From positions 186,001 to 250,000 of the forward strand of contig MKTA01000015.1 of assembly GCA_001897515.1 (NCBI GenBank): DNA of 64,000 bases, read 5' to 3'. The stretch's first letter is position 1. Each line of letters begins with the position of its first letter. Under the pieces are notes generated by a model. It worked only from the letters and a program-made list of their open reading frames with translations. It was not told the DNA's origin and did no database searches. A program made the translations under genes and the position numbers. This DNA comes from Bacteroidetes bacterium 41-46 (lineage in GTDB: Bacteria > Bacteroidota > Bacteroidia > Bacteroidales > UBA932). Shown piece after piece: positions 16,883 through 25,872 of this stretch.

Positions 16883-19063
16883 ATGCACTTCACTCGTAGC
16901 CGAAAAGCTTTTGACTACCTGACGACAATTCTTACAGTTCTTATCCCGTTAACACTTTCAGCACAAACCTCATCCACAGGAACCATCCGGGCAGTCCGTA
17001 TCGCTGAACCTATTCATATTGACGGAGATTTAAACAAACCTGTCTGGAGGGAGGCCCTCCCTATCTCAAACTTCAAACAGAGCGAACCTAAAGAGGGGGA
17101 AGAACCAAGCGAAAAAACAGCAGTTGCAATCCTTTATGACACCCATAATATATATTTTGGGGTATGGTGTTTTGATTCGGAGGCCGACAAACTCTCTGCT
17201 AAGCAGATGAACAGAGATTTTGACTGGCAGAGCGACGACGATATTGAGATAATGATAAGCCCATTCAACGACAACAGAAACGGGTACCTTTTCGTTACAA
17301 ATCCAAAGGGAGCTATGGCAGACTCCTGGCTTGGCGGAGACGGTGGCAGGTACAATACAAACTGGAACGGAGTTTGGGATGTCAGGGTAACAAGGGATGA
17401 GAAGGGCTGGTATGCCGAGTTTGTTATCCCCTTCTCTACTCTGAAGTTCAAGAGGGAGGAGATACAAACATGGTCGGTAAACTTTGAGAGAAATATCCGG
17501 AGGAAGAACGAACAGGTAAGGTGGCAGGGATGGTCAAGACAATATGGTATAGACAATATCACACAGAGCGGAAAACTGGAGGGGTTGCATAATATAAAGC
17601 AAAAAGAGAGGCTTGAGCTTACACCATATGTAACGACCGGCCTTGAGTGGGTTGACGGCAAAGCAAAGGGCTCGTTAAAGGCAGGTGGAGAGGTTAACTA
17701 CGATATTAGTCCAACTCTAAAGCTAAACTTTACCCTGAATACTGATTTTGCACAGGTTGAATCAGACAGAAGGGAGGTCAATTTAAGCCGGTTCTCAATA
17801 TACTACCCGGAAAAAAGACAGTTTTTTCTTGAGGGGAGCACCTATTTTGATATGAGCGTATCGTCTGCAAGGCTATTCTACAGCAGACGAATAGGGATTG
17901 AGGGGGAGTCAATAATTCCAATTCTTGGGGGAGGTCGACTATTTGGTAAGATAAACAAAACAAGCATAGGGATAATGACCCTGCAGACAGCTGCAAGTAA
18001 TGAAACCGACTGGGCAAACTCATCTGTAATAAGAGTTAAACAGGATATTTTTGAGGAGTCTCAGGTGGGGTTTATTACCACCCAAAAGTTCAGCAACGGT
18101 TATTACAGTTCAATGTACGGGACTGACTTCACTTACAATACCTCAAAGTTTATGGGTGATAAGAATTTAATGGCAGGATTCTCAGGCGCAATAACTCTTG
18201 AAAACAGAAGAGATCAAAATATTAGCAACCGGGACAATGCTACATATCATGTATTTCTTTTCTACCCTAATGACATATGGAGTTTTAACGCAGGATTCAA
18301 CTCTATACAGGAGAATTTCAAACCGGCACTGGGCTTTATTAACAGATCTGACTTTAAAAGGCTGTACTCAAAACTTGAGTATAAACCAAGATTTAAAAAA
18401 ATGCCGGACTATATAAGATCCTTCTCCTTTAAATTCTATGATTTAGAGTACTATATAAATGACAAAACAGGAATTACCGAAACAATCTCCGCAGAAATAA
18501 GACCATTTGGTATAAACTTTAAAAACGGAGACTATTTTGGTGTTAATTACAAATATCACCAGGATAACCCACACGAAGATTTCAGGCTTATTGAAGGAGT
18601 TGTGATTCCTAAAGGGCAGTACAATGACAACAATTTCAGTGCGGAGTTCCACTCTTTTGACGGAAGGGTAGTCAATGCGGGAGTTGAATATGAAAGGGGA
18701 AGCTTCTATACCGGTTCCCGTTCAAACATTGAGATGTATCTAAACCTGAGTATTAACAGGCATCTGAGCATTGGTTTGGACTGGAGTAGAAACAACCTGG
18801 ATCTCCCTGAGGGATACTTTAAAGTCAATGACATAGGCGGCAGGATCAACTACGCGCTCAACCCGCGCCTGAACTCATCGCTTTTTGCTCAATGGAACAA
18901 CGAACACAACGAAGTCCTGCTTAACTGGAGAATAAACTGGATACCAAAAATTGGGAGTTTCTTCTATTTTGTGGTTAATCAAAACATAGACACATCAAAC
19001 AAATCTATAAAATTTACCCGCACAACAGTGCTTGCAAAGCTAATCTGGCGCTTTGCCGTGTAA
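16883..19063 (+). CDS. DUF5916 outer-membrane protein with N-terminal CBM9-like domain
   Basis: A 726-residue exported protein. After a signal peptide ending near TLSAQ there is a carbohydrate-binding family 9-like domain (about 30-235) with IHIDGDLNKPVWREA, WQSDDDIEIMISPF and WYAEFVIPFSTLKFK. The DUF5916 beta-barrel follows (about 240-726), with aromatic, alternating strands (YDISPTLKLNFTLNTDFAQV, PEKRQFFLEGSTYFDM) and a C-terminus ending in an aromatic strand (TTVLAKLIWRFAV). Such proteins are common in Bacteroidota; their function is undefined and a role in glycan or solute handling at the outer membrane is inferred. It stands as a single gene, 40 bases after the Sua5 gene. Confidence 0.85.
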   Translation: MHFTRSRKAFDYLTTILTVLIPLTLSAQTSSTGTIRAVRIAEPIHIDGDLNKPVWREALPISNFKQSEPKEGEEPSEKTAVAILYDTHNIYFGVWCFDSEADKLSAKQMNRDFDWQSDDDIEIMISPFNDNRNGYLFVTNPKGAMADSWLGGDGGRYNTNWNGVWDVRVTRDEKGWYAEFVIPFSTLKFKREEIQTWSVNFERNIRRKNEQVRWQGWSRQYGIDNITQSGKLEGLHNIKQKERLELTPYVTTGLEWVDGKAKGSLKAGGEVNYDISPTLKLNFTLNTDFAQVESDRREVNLSRFSIYYPEKRQFFLEGSTYFDMSVSSARLFYSRRIGIEGESIIPILGGGRLFGKINKTSIGIMTLQTAASNETDWANSSVIRVKQDIFEESQVGFITTQKFSNGYYSSMYGTDFTYNTSKFMGDKNLMAGFSGAITLENRRDQNISNRDNATYHVFLFYPNDIWSFNAGFNSIQENFKPALGFINRSDFKRLYSKLEYKPRFKKMPDYIRSFSFKFYDLEYYINDKTGITETISAEIRPFGINFKNGDYFGVNYKYHQDNPHEDFRLIEGVVIPKGQYNDNNFSAEFHSFDGRVVNAGVEYERGSFYTGSRSNIEMYLNLSINRHLSIGLDWSRNNLDLPEGYFKVNDIGGRINYALNPRLNSSLFAQWNNEHNEVLLNWRINWIPKIGSFFYFVVNQNIDTSNKSIKFTRTTVLAKLIWRFAV

Positions 19064-19078
19064 ATTTCAGCTAAATAA

Positions 19079-19109
19079 TTTGCAAATTAAATAATCATAT
19101 TTAACTTTG
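19079..19109 (+). promoter_or_regulatory. Promoter of tRNA-Pro
   Basis: TTTG (19079-19082), 19 bases, TAACTTTG (19102-19109): a full Bacteroidota promoter 20 bases before the tRNA. Confidence 0.75.
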
Positions 19110-19129
19110 CAGTCCCTTTTTCAGGGCAT

Positions 19130-19203
19130 CGGGGTGTGGCGCAGTTGGCTAGCGCATCTGCTTTGGGAGCAGAGGGTCCTCCGTTCGAGTCGGAGTACCC
19201 CGA
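19130..19203 (+). tRNA. tRNA-Pro(TGG)
   Basis: The acceptor arms CGGGGTG and TACCCCG pair, with discriminator A at 19203. The anticodon stem-loop TCTGC-TTTGGGA-GCAGA gives anticodon TGG. The T arm (TCCGTTCGAGTCGGA) is normal. CCA is not encoded. Confidence 0.95.
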
Positions 19204-19213
19204 CAATCAAGAG

Positions 19214-19245
19214 ACCTGCAGACGATTGTTTGCAGGTTTTCTCTT
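19214..19245 (+). terminator. Terminator of tRNA-Pro
   Basis: ACCTGCA/TGCAGGT stem with a 10-base loop, then TTTTCTCTT. It ends 18 bases before crcB. Confidence 0.7.
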
Positions 19246-19262
19246 ATTATTCATTTCAGACA

Positions 19263-19646
19263 ATGCTAAGATTAATAATGATTGTAGGAACAGGCAGCTT
19301 CATTGGTGGAGTTGCACGTTTTCTCACATCAAGAGTAGTACACAACCTCTCAATCACATCTGGCTCCTTCCCTTTTGCAACTTTTATAGTAAATATTACA
19401 GGCTGCTTCCTTATAGGTCTTTTCTACGGACTGGCTGAGAGAGGTCACATTATGAACGAGGAGTGGAGAATATTTCTTACTGTTGGTTTATGCGGAGGCT
19501 TCACTACATTTTCCGCCTTCTCCGGTGAGAATGTCTCTTTTTTAAAAGAGAGTAACTTTTTACTTTTCCTAACTTATACCGGATTAAGTGTTTTCACCGG
19601 AATCGCAGCTACATATCTTGGAAATTTGACAACCAGACTGATTTAG
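19263..19646 (+). CDS. crcB: Fluoride efflux channel CrcB/Fluc
   Basis: A 127-residue four-helix membrane protein that exports fluoride. The family motif GGFTTFSAFSGE is present, as are the N-terminal GTGSFIGGVARF and ATFIVNITGCFLIGLFYG. The frame stays open upstream through the tRNA, so the start must be chosen: the ATG at 19263 gives the normal family length. No fluoride riboswitch consensus was seen ahead of it; the preceding sequence is the tRNA-Pro terminator, so expression may come from read-through or a weak local promoter. Confidence 0.92.
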   Translation: MLRLIMIVGTGSFIGGVARFLTSRVVHNLSITSGSFPFATFIVNITGCFLIGLFYGLAERGHIMNEEWRIFLTVGLCGGFTTFSAFSGENVSFLKESNFLLFLTYTGLSVFTGIAATYLGNLTTRLI

Positions 19647-19657
19647 CCAAGAATTTA

Positions 19658-19683
19658 CAAATAGTAAAAATTTTTACTATTTG
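19658..19683. repeat. Perfect 26-base palindrome
   Basis: CAAATAGTAAAAA followed at once by its reverse complement, 12 bases after the crcB stop. It could be a crcB terminator or a protein-binding site. Confidence 0.6.
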
Positions 19684-19746
19684 CTGTTTTGTGGATTCCT
19701 TTTCCAAAATCAATACATACTTTTGGATGGAGTTAGTTGAATTTTT

Positions 19747-19792
19747 AAACCGGCAGTGAGGTACTACGATATCCATACCTCGCTGCCGGTTT
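19747..19792 (-). terminator. Terminator of the glyS-dihydroorotate dehydrogenase-like operon
   Basis: AAACCGGCAG-T-GAGGTA (19747-19763) pairs with TACCTC-G-CTGCCGGTTT (19776-19792), a 17-bp stem with one internal G/T position and a 12-base loop. It lies 20 bases past the minus-strand stop and could also work on the plus strand. Confidence 0.75.
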
Positions 19793-19811
19793 GACAATTT
19801 ATTAAAGACTA

Positions 19812-20789
19812 CTACTTTGAACCAAATGACTTCATAAACTGAACTCTCTCAAATCTCTCCGGATTGGGGATATTTGAGTAGTTAAGCCTCCCTCTGAAAT
19901 CTGATAACTTCTCAAAACCCTGAGTCTCCATAAAGAGATTGATATCATCAATTGCCTGAGAAATGGCCTCTGCCCCCTTTTGATAAAGGGCTGTACACAT
20001 CTGAGCTGTTGCCGCCCCTGCCAGTAGCTGTTTAATTACAATAGTTCCGTTGTGGATACCGGTGCTGGCTGAGAGGTCAATCCCCGGAACCAATGCCGAA
20101 ACAATACCCATCCATCTTAGCTCCTTAAGGTGCTCCTGTTCTGTAGAGTATGCATCTGCCGCGATTATCCTTACCTTTTTAATGTCAATATCAGGCATAT
20201 AAAACCTGTTGAACATTACAACCCCCTTTGCACCTCTGGATTTAAGGCCATTAACAAAACCTGGTATATTGGTGTAATTGTTTGCAATCTTTACTGCAAC
20301 CGGGATTGACACCCTCTTTGTTACCGAGCCTACCACATCCAGATAATCTGTCTCTATCTGACTTGCCCCCTTTAAAACATTCAGAGGCATAGAGAAGATG
20401 TTTAGCTCCAGTCCGTCTGCCCCGGCATCCTCAATCTCCTTTGCGAACTCAACCCATTCACCCATTGAATAGCAGTTTATGCTTGCTATTACCGGAACAG
20501 AGACTGTGTCCTTGATGTCTTTTATAAGTTTGAGATATTTGGCAATAGAGTTGTGCCTTATATAGTGGTGCAGATAATCTGCAGACTCCGGGTAATCGTG
20601 CGACTGATCTGCAAGAAACTCGGCCTCATCCACAATCTGCTCCTCAAATAGCGACTTAACGACTATCGCCCCAACACCGGCCTTATCAAAGGCCTCAACT
20701 TTGTCAAGCTGAGATGTAAGTCCTGAGCTGGCTGCCAGGATTGGGCTGCGAAGCTGCAGACCCATATAATTTACGGACAGATTTGACAT
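19812..20789 (-). CDS. Dihydroorotate dehydrogenase-like protein
   Basis: A TIM-barrel flavoprotein of the class 1 PyrD-like group, 325 residues. Signals include MGLQLRSPILAASSGLT, PVIASINCYSMGEWVEFAKE, DGLELNIFSMPLN and the FMN-phosphate region LVPGIDLSASTGIHNG through GAATAQMCTALYQKG. The catalytic-base region (FNRFYMPDIDI) differs from true PyrD, so I do not give the symbol; this is the subgroup often annotated only as dihydroorotate dehydrogenase-like. It follows glyS by 12 bases on the same strand. Confidence 0.8.
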   Translation of the reverse strand: MSNLSVNYMGLQLRSPILAASSGLTSQLDKVEAFDKAGVGAIVVKSLFEEQIVDEAEFLADQSHDYPESADYLHHYIRHNSIAKYLKLIKDIKDTVSVPVIASINCYSMGEWVEFAKEIEDAGADGLELNIFSMPLNVLKGASQIETDYLDVVGSVTKRVSIPVAVKIANNYTNIPGFVNGLKSRGAKGVVMFNRFYMPDIDIKKVRIIAADAYSTEQEHLKELRWMGIVSALVPGIDLSASTGIHNGTIVIKQLLAGAATAQMCTALYQKGAEAISQAIDDINLFMETQGFEKLSDFRGRLNYSNIPNPERFERVQFMKSFGSK

Positions 20790-20801
20790 AACTGTTCGGT
20801 T

Positions 20802-22340
20802 TTAAATTTTCTCAAATATCTTTCTTAGGCTCACCCTCTCGTCAACAATTCCTCTTACCTTTTCAACAGGAACTCTCTCCTGAGCCATTGTATCTCTCTC
20901 TCTTATTGTTACACATCCATCTTCCAGTGTCTGATGATCTATTGTTATGCAATATGGAGTGCCTATTGCATCCTGTCTGCGGTATCTCTTTCCAATACTG
21001 TCTTTCTCATCATACTGACAGTTGAAATCAAACTTCAGATCTCCCATTATCTCTCTTGCCTTCTCTGGAAGTCCGTCCTTCTTTACAAGAGGCAATACTG
21101 CCACCTTTACAGGAGCCAGAACAGCCGGCAGTTTAAGAACGACCCTCTCCTCTCCGTTCTCCAGCCTCTCTTCGCAATAGGAGGTTGAATAGACAGCAAG
21201 AAATGTTCTGTCAAGTCCAATAGATGTCTCAACAACATACGGAACATAGCTTTCATTTGTCTCTGGGTCAAAATACTGCATCTTTCTTCCGGAGAACTTC
21301 TGATGCTGACTTAGGTCAAAATCTGTTCTTGAGTGTATCCCCTCCAACTCCTTAAAGCCGAATGGGAATTCAAACTCAATATCTGCTGCTGCATTAGCAT
21401 AGTGAGCAAGCTTTTCGTGATTGTGGAACCTGTATTTTGATTCACCAAGTCCTAAGGCCTTGTGCCAGGCAAGTCTCTTCTCCTTCCAATGTTCATACCA
21501 CTTCATCTCCTCTCCGGGACGAACAAAAAACTGCATCTCCATCTGCTCAAACTCTCTCATTCTGAATATAAACTGACGAGCTACAATCTCATTTCTGAAT
21601 GCCTTTCCTATTTGAGCAATACCAAACGGAATCTTCATCCTTCCCGTTTTCTGCACATTCAGGAAATTTACAAAAATACCCTGAGCGGTCTCCGGCCTTA
21701 AATAGATGATATTTGCATCTTCACTTACACTCCCCATTTGTGTTGAGAACATAAGGTTAAATTGCCTGACATCTGTCCAGTTGCGGCTGCCTGATATTGG
21801 GCAAACAATCTCACAATCAATAATTAGCTGCTTAACTGCTTCAAGATCATTAGAATTCAGAGCCTCGTTCATTCTGCGGGTAATATCGTCTGCCTTCTCC
21901 CTGTTTCTCAGGATATTTGGGTTAGTGCTCCTGAATTGGGCCTCATCAAAAGAGTCTCCAAATCTCTTACTTCCCTTCTCTACCTCCTTCTCAATCTTCT
22001 CTTCAATCTTGGCAATGTGATCTTCAAGCAGTACATCTGCTCTGTATCTCTTCTTTGAATCCTTGTTGTCAATCAGAGGGTCGTTGAAAGCCCCGACATG
22101 GCCTGAGGCCTCCCATACCTTGGGATGCATAAATATTGCAGAATCTATCCCTACGATGTTTTCGTTGAGACGGACCATAGCCTCCCACCAGTATCTTTTG
22201 ATGTTGTTTTTCAGTTCTGCTCCAAGCTGGCCATAATCATAGACAGCACTCAACCCGTCATAAATTTCACTTGACTGGAAGATAAAACCATACTCCTTTG
22301 CGTGAGCAATCAAGCTTTTGAATAACTCCTCTTGTGTCAT
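20802..22340 (-). CDS. glyS: Glycyl-tRNA synthetase (single-chain alpha2 type)
   Basis: Class II aminoacyl-tRNA synthetase charging tRNA-Gly; 512 residues, the homodimeric type. Motif 2-like FRNEIVARQFIFRMREFEQM and motif 3 (SIGLDRTFLAVYS) are present, with the C-terminal anticodon-binding domain PVKVAVLPLVKKDGL. The MFSTQMGSVSEDANIIYLRP and LRPETAQGIF blocks are diagnostic. First gene of a two-gene operon, with a TAATTTTG promoter element upstream. Confidence 0.97.
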   Translation of the reverse strand: MTQEELFKSLIAHAKEYGFIFQSSEIYDGLSAVYDYGQLGAELKNNIKRYWWEAMVRLNENIVGIDSAIFMHPKVWEASGHVGAFNDPLIDNKDSKKRYRADVLLEDHIAKIEEKIEKEVEKGSKRFGDSFDEAQFRSTNPNILRNREKADDITRRMNEALNSNDLEAVKQLIIDCEIVCPISGSRNWTDVRQFNLMFSTQMGSVSEDANIIYLRPETAQGIFVNFLNVQKTGRMKIPFGIAQIGKAFRNEIVARQFIFRMREFEQMEMQFFVRPGEEMKWYEHWKEKRLAWHKALGLGESKYRFHNHEKLAHYANAAADIEFEFPFGFKELEGIHSRTDFDLSQHQKFSGRKMQYFDPETNESYVPYVVETSIGLDRTFLAVYSTSYCEERLENGEERVVLKLPAVLAPVKVAVLPLVKKDGLPEKAREIMGDLKFDFNCQYDEKDSIGKRYRRQDAIGTPYCITIDHQTLEDGCVTIRERDTMAQERVPVEKVRGIVDERVSLRKIFEKI

Positions 22341-22365
22341 AAATCTCTAATCTGTTTATAAAAGG

Positions 22366-22373
22366 CAAAATTA
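22366..22373 (-). promoter_or_regulatory. -7 promoter element of glyS
   Basis: TAATTTTG on the minus strand, 26 bases upstream of the glyS ATG. Confidence 0.5.
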
Positions 22374-22395
22374 CTCCTTTTTTAGAGATTTTTGG

Positions 22396-22403
22396 TAAAT
22401 TTG
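22396..22403 (+). promoter_or_regulatory. -7 promoter element of the DsbD-like gene
   Basis: TAAATTTG, 32 bases before the ATG at 22435; divergent from the glyS element. Confidence 0.5.
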
Positions 22404-22434
22404 CGTTTTATAAAAATAAGAAATATTGGCAACT

Positions 22435-24399
22435 ATGCGTAAAATACTGATTACTCTCACCTCGCTCCTGTTTTTTGCAGCTTCTTGGGCTCAGCCTGTA
22501 GCAAACTGGCAATTCTCTCAGAAAGACAACGGAGATGGAACAATAGACCTGATATTCAAATCATCTATTGAAGCTCCATGGTATATGTACAACTCTGACC
22601 CAGTCCAAAACGGACCTCTGCCCACCTCATTTGAAGCAGTATCACCCGTTGGTTATGAACTCGTGGGTAAACTTAAAGACTTAGGAACAGCAAAGACAAA
22701 AATGGATGAAGCCTTTGGAATGGAGGTAAAGGTATTTGAAAATGAGGCCTCATTTGTACAGACAATAAGAAGAACTTCTTCTGATCCAATTAAAGTAGAG
22801 GGGATTCTGACTTATCAAACCTGCAACGGAGGGGAGTGTCTTATGGATGAACTTGATGTAAAGTTTGATATTTCGGCTGGAGTGGTTGCAGAAGGCACCA
22901 CAATCTCTTTGCCTGCACAAGACGAGCAAAACGGAGGCTCCCAGGGGTTACTACTGTTTTTGTTGATCGCTTTTGCCGCAGGTCTTGGCGGAGTATTTAC
23001 CCCTTGTGTGTTTCCTATGATTCCTATGACAGTTAGCTTTTTCATAAGCGGAGGCGGAAGCAAAAGGGACGGTATTCTTAAGGGACTTGTTTTTGGTCTG
23101 TCGGTAACATTAATTTACACCCTTGTTGGTGTTATTGTAGCCCTGTTTCAGAGCACAGATGCTACTGATGTGCTGGGAACCCACTGGATTCCCAACATCC
23201 TCTTTGCCACTCTGTTTATAATTTTTGCAATCTCATTCTTTGGAGCATTTGAAATAACCCTCCCTACCGGTCTTGCAAATAAAGCCGATGCAAAAGCAGA
23301 CAAGGGTGGTATCATAGCCTCGTTCTTTGTTGCACTGGCAATGGTGATAGTATCATTCTCCTGCACCGGTCCATTTGTCGGATCAATTCTGGCAGCAGCA
23401 GTAACCGGTGGTTTGGCGGCAAAGCCTGTACTCGGCATGATGTTTTTTGGACTTGCCTTCTCTCTGCCGTTTGTTTTGTTCTCCTTCTTCCCTTCTCTTA
23501 TGAAGAAGATGCCAAAATCAGGAGGATGGTTAAATGTTGTAAAAGTAGTGTTTGCATTTATCCTTCTTGGATTCAGTTTCAAATATCTCGCCTCTGCGGA
23601 TGCCTATTTTGGTCTGGGAATTATTACGAGAACCCTTGTAATTTCAATATGGATAGTGCTTGCGATACTATTAGGTGTTTACCTTCTTGGTAAGCTTAAA
23701 ACATCTCACGATTCAGACATCAACCATGTAAGTACATTCAGACTCCTTTTTGCTATAGCATCTTTCTCATTTGCAGTATATCTGGTTCCCGGGCTTTTTG
23801 GAGCTCCTCTTACTCCGCTGTCGGGCCTCCTTCCTCCAGCTGACGAGAGCACATTCAGTATTGGATCCGGAGGTTATTCAGAGGGTACAGCCCTCCAGGG
23901 AGAGCCAACTCAGGGACTTTGCGGAGTTGCTAAATATGCAAACACAAAAAACAGGGCTCCTTACGGACTACCAAGCTATTATGATATAGCCGAAGCTATT
24001 GCCTGTGCAAAAGAGCTTAATAAACCGGTTCTTCTATCATTCAAATCTCACACCTGCAGCGCATGCAAGGTTATGGAGGCTAAGATTTGGAGCAATCCGG
24101 AGGTTCAGGCAATACTCAGAGATCAGGTTGTAATAGCATCACTTTATGTTGATGACAGGACTGAATTACCAATTGAAGAGCAGATTACATCCACGATTGA
24201 CGGAAAGGTTAAAAACACCCTGGGCAGAAAATTAAGGGACTACCAACTTACGAAATTCGGCAAGGCCTCACAACCTCTTTATGTTATTGTAGGACATAAC
24301 GAAGAGGTACTCTCTGCTCCTGTAGGTGAATCTACATTAGAGGAGTACCTTCGCTTTCTCAATACCGGGATTGAGAACTATAAAAAAGAGTATAATTAG
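22435..24399 (+). CDS. DsbD-type thiol:disulfide interchange protein
   Basis: Carries reducing power from cytoplasmic thioredoxin across the inner membrane. After a signal peptide (LTSLLFFAASWAQ) comes a DsbD alpha-like periplasmic domain with the cysteine pair in LTYQTCNGGECLMDE. The eight-helix transmembrane domain follows (FTPCVFPMIPMTVSFF and VSFSCTGPFVGSILAA carry its cysteines), and a C-terminal thioredoxin-like domain has SHTCSACKVME, the CxxC active site. The ATG at 22435 gives a proper signal peptide; a TTG 9 bases upstream is in frame. The last 4 bases overlap the convergent nitroreductase gene. Confidence 0.92.
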   Translation: MRKILITLTSLLFFAASWAQPVANWQFSQKDNGDGTIDLIFKSSIEAPWYMYNSDPVQNGPLPTSFEAVSPVGYELVGKLKDLGTAKTKMDEAFGMEVKVFENEASFVQTIRRTSSDPIKVEGILTYQTCNGGECLMDELDVKFDISAGVVAEGTTISLPAQDEQNGGSQGLLLFLLIAFAAGLGGVFTPCVFPMIPMTVSFFISGGGSKRDGILKGLVFGLSVTLIYTLVGVIVALFQSTDATDVLGTHWIPNILFATLFIIFAISFFGAFEITLPTGLANKADAKADKGGIIASFFVALAMVIVSFSCTGPFVGSILAAAVTGGLAAKPVLGMMFFGLAFSLPFVLFSFFPSLMKKMPKSGGWLNVVKVVFAFILLGFSFKYLASADAYFGLGIITRTLVISIWIVLAILLGVYLLGKLKTSHDSDINHVSTFRLLFAIASFSFAVYLVPGLFGAPLTPLSGLLPPADESTFSIGSGGYSEGTALQGEPTQGLCGVAKYANTKNRAPYGLPSYYDIAEAIACAKELNKPVLLSFKSHTCSACKVMEAKIWSNPEVQAILRDQVVIASLYVDDRTELPIEEQITSTIDGKVKNTLGRKLRDYQLTKFGKASQPLYVIVGHNEEVLSAPVGESTLEEYLRFLNTGIENYKKEYN

Positions 24400-25028
24400 T
24401 CTATAGTCTCAAACAGCTGATCCATAGGTTTGCGAACCTTTTTAAGGAATTGGTTCGCATCCTCTGGGGATCTGTATCCAACAGCCCCAATGCAGACTGA
24501 GGTTAACCCCTTTTCCTTAAGTCCCAGTATTTCATCAAACTTTGCTTTATCAAAACCCTCCATTGCAGCAGCGTCAATTTGCTGCTCTGCGGCTGCAGAG
24601 AGTAGTGCCCCTAAAGCGATATATGCCTGTTTAGAGTTCCATGTTGAGACCTGCTCCTGAGACATAGAACCAATTATCCCGTTTAGCATATCTCTGTAAG
24701 CATTATTGTTCTCTTCAGGTATATTATTTGTTTCGCCAGAGAGTTTTATAAAGGCATCAACCTTGTCAGGGCCATAACTTGTAAAGTTGGCAAAGACAAA
24801 TACGTGAGAAGCCTCAGTAAGCTGTGGCTGGCCATAGGCTGCCTCTCTTAGCCTCTCCCTTATTTCTTTACTCTCAATTTCAAGCACTTTGTATGGCTGA
24901 AGGCCATATGAAGAGGGTATATAGTTAATTGCCTCCTTTAAATATTCTATCTGCTCTCTGTTTAATTTTCTGTTTGGGTCAAATCTTTTAACTGCATATC
25001 TCCATTTCAGTCCGTCAACTACTTTCAT
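24396..25028 (-). CDS. Nitroreductase family NAD(P)H-dependent oxidoreductase
   Basis: FMN-dependent oxidoreductase of the NfsB type, 210 residues. Family features are WRYAVKRFDPNRKL near the N-terminus, SSYGLQPYKVLEIE (FMN-binding) and a C-terminal CIGAVGYRSPEDANQFLKKV. Natural substrates are usually quinones or other electrophiles. It follows the pirin gene by 31 bases, and together they look like a small redox-stress operon. Confidence 0.9.
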   Translation of the reverse strand: MKVVDGLKWRYAVKRFDPNRKLNREQIEYLKEAINYIPSSYGLQPYKVLEIESKEIRERLREAAYGQPQLTEASHVFVFANFTSYGPDKVDAFIKLSGETNNIPEENNNAYRDMLNGIIGSMSQEQVSTWNSKQAYIALGALLSAAAEQQIDAAAMEGFDKAKFDEILGLKEKGLTSVCIGAVGYRSPEDANQFLKKVRKPMDQLFETID

Positions 25029-25059
25029 ATTTTCAAATTTTAAAGTATTTTTAATTTAA

Positions 25060-25788
25060 TTACAAGGTCATAGGAACCTCTATTACTAATATTTTTGTAT
25101 TTTTATCTATACTAATACTTAATGTCTCTGTATCTGTAACAGTAATAGCATCTCTTCTCTCAATTCTATGTCCGTCAACTTCCGCCCCACCCTCAATAAT
25201 AAAGAGGTAAACACCATTCCCTGTACGCTTAAGATCATATTTCACAAAGCTCTTTTTATCAAAAAAGCCTAAATGGAACCAGGCTTGCTGATTTATCCAG
25301 ATCCCATCTTCTCCTCTGTTTGGAGATCCGATCTGTCCAAGTCTGTTAGTTGTTGATAATTTATCTATTGGCTTTTGATCATATCTTGGGGTTACATTCT
25401 TTTTTTCCGGGATTATCCAAATCTGCAGGAATTCAACAGCAATATCCTGCCTGTTGTTCATTTCGCTGTGAATAATACCGGTACCTGCGCTCATTGCCTG
25501 TACCTCCCCGTACTTAATTACTGTCTCATTACCCATACTGTCTCCATGCTTTAACTCTCCGCTTAATGGTATTGATACAATTTCCATATTGTCGTGCGGA
25601 TGTTTTCCGAATCCCTCTCCTGCTGCTACATAGTCGTCATTTAAAACTCTTAACGCTCCAAAATGAATCCTGGCAGGATCATAATAGTTAGCAAAAGAGA
25701 ATGAATGTGATGATTTTAACCAGCCATGGTCTGCGTAACCTCTGGAGTCCGCTTTAATCAGATTATATTTTTGAGTCATTTTTTTCAT
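25060..25788 (-). CDS. Pirin-family bicupin
   Basis: A 242-residue pirin-like protein with two cupin domains; some members are quercetin dioxygenases. The metal-binding cupin motif appears as GEGFGKHPHDNMEIVSIPLS, with GTGIIHSEMN supplying further ligands. The N-terminal HGWLKSSHSFSFANYYDPAR is the pirin signature. Start taken at 25788; an ATG three codons later is also possible. A strong -7 element and a palindrome lie just upstream, and an AraC-family gene is next. Confidence 0.92.
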   Translation of the reverse strand: MKKMTQKYNLIKADSRGYADHGWLKSSHSFSFANYYDPARIHFGALRVLNDDYVAAGEGFGKHPHDNMEIVSIPLSGELKHGDSMGNETVIKYGEVQAMSAGTGIIHSEMNNRQDIAVEFLQIWIIPEKKNVTPRYDQKPIDKLSTTNRLGQIGSPNRGEDGIWINQQAWFHLGFFDKKSFVKYDLKRTGNGVYLFIIEGGAEVDGHRIERRDAITVTDTETLSISIDKNTKILVIEVPMTL

Positions 25789-25793
25789 ATCAT

Positions 25794-25812
25794 TGCATTT
25801 AATTATAATGCA
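25794..25812. promoter_or_regulatory. Operator-like palindrome ahead of pirin
   Basis: TGCATT-TAATTAT-AATGCA, a 19-base palindrome with perfect 6-base arms, begins 6 bases upstream of the pirin ATG and overlaps the expected transcription start. Confidence 0.4.
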
Positions 25813-25818
25813 AAGATA
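25811..25818 (-). promoter_or_regulatory. -7 promoter element of pirin-nitroreductase
   Basis: TATCTTTG on the minus strand, 23 bases upstream of the pirin start. Confidence 0.6.
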
Positions 25819-25872
25819 GAGAGCTCCGGAGTGGGTGTAAATGCAAAAATCAGGGGAAGTATTGCAATTTTC

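Noticed and set aside
17066..17661. Minus-strand open frames of 133 and 175 residues.
   Set aside because: Both lie inside the clear DUF5916 gene and have low-complexity shadow composition.
19204..19262. Possible fluoride riboswitch ahead of crcB.
   Set aside because: The space is filled by the tRNA-Pro terminator and none of the riboswitch's conserved bases were found.
19107..19262. N-terminal extension of crcB through the tRNA-Pro gene.
   Set aside because: The extra 52 codons are translated tRNA sequence; the normal CrcB start is the ATG at 19263.
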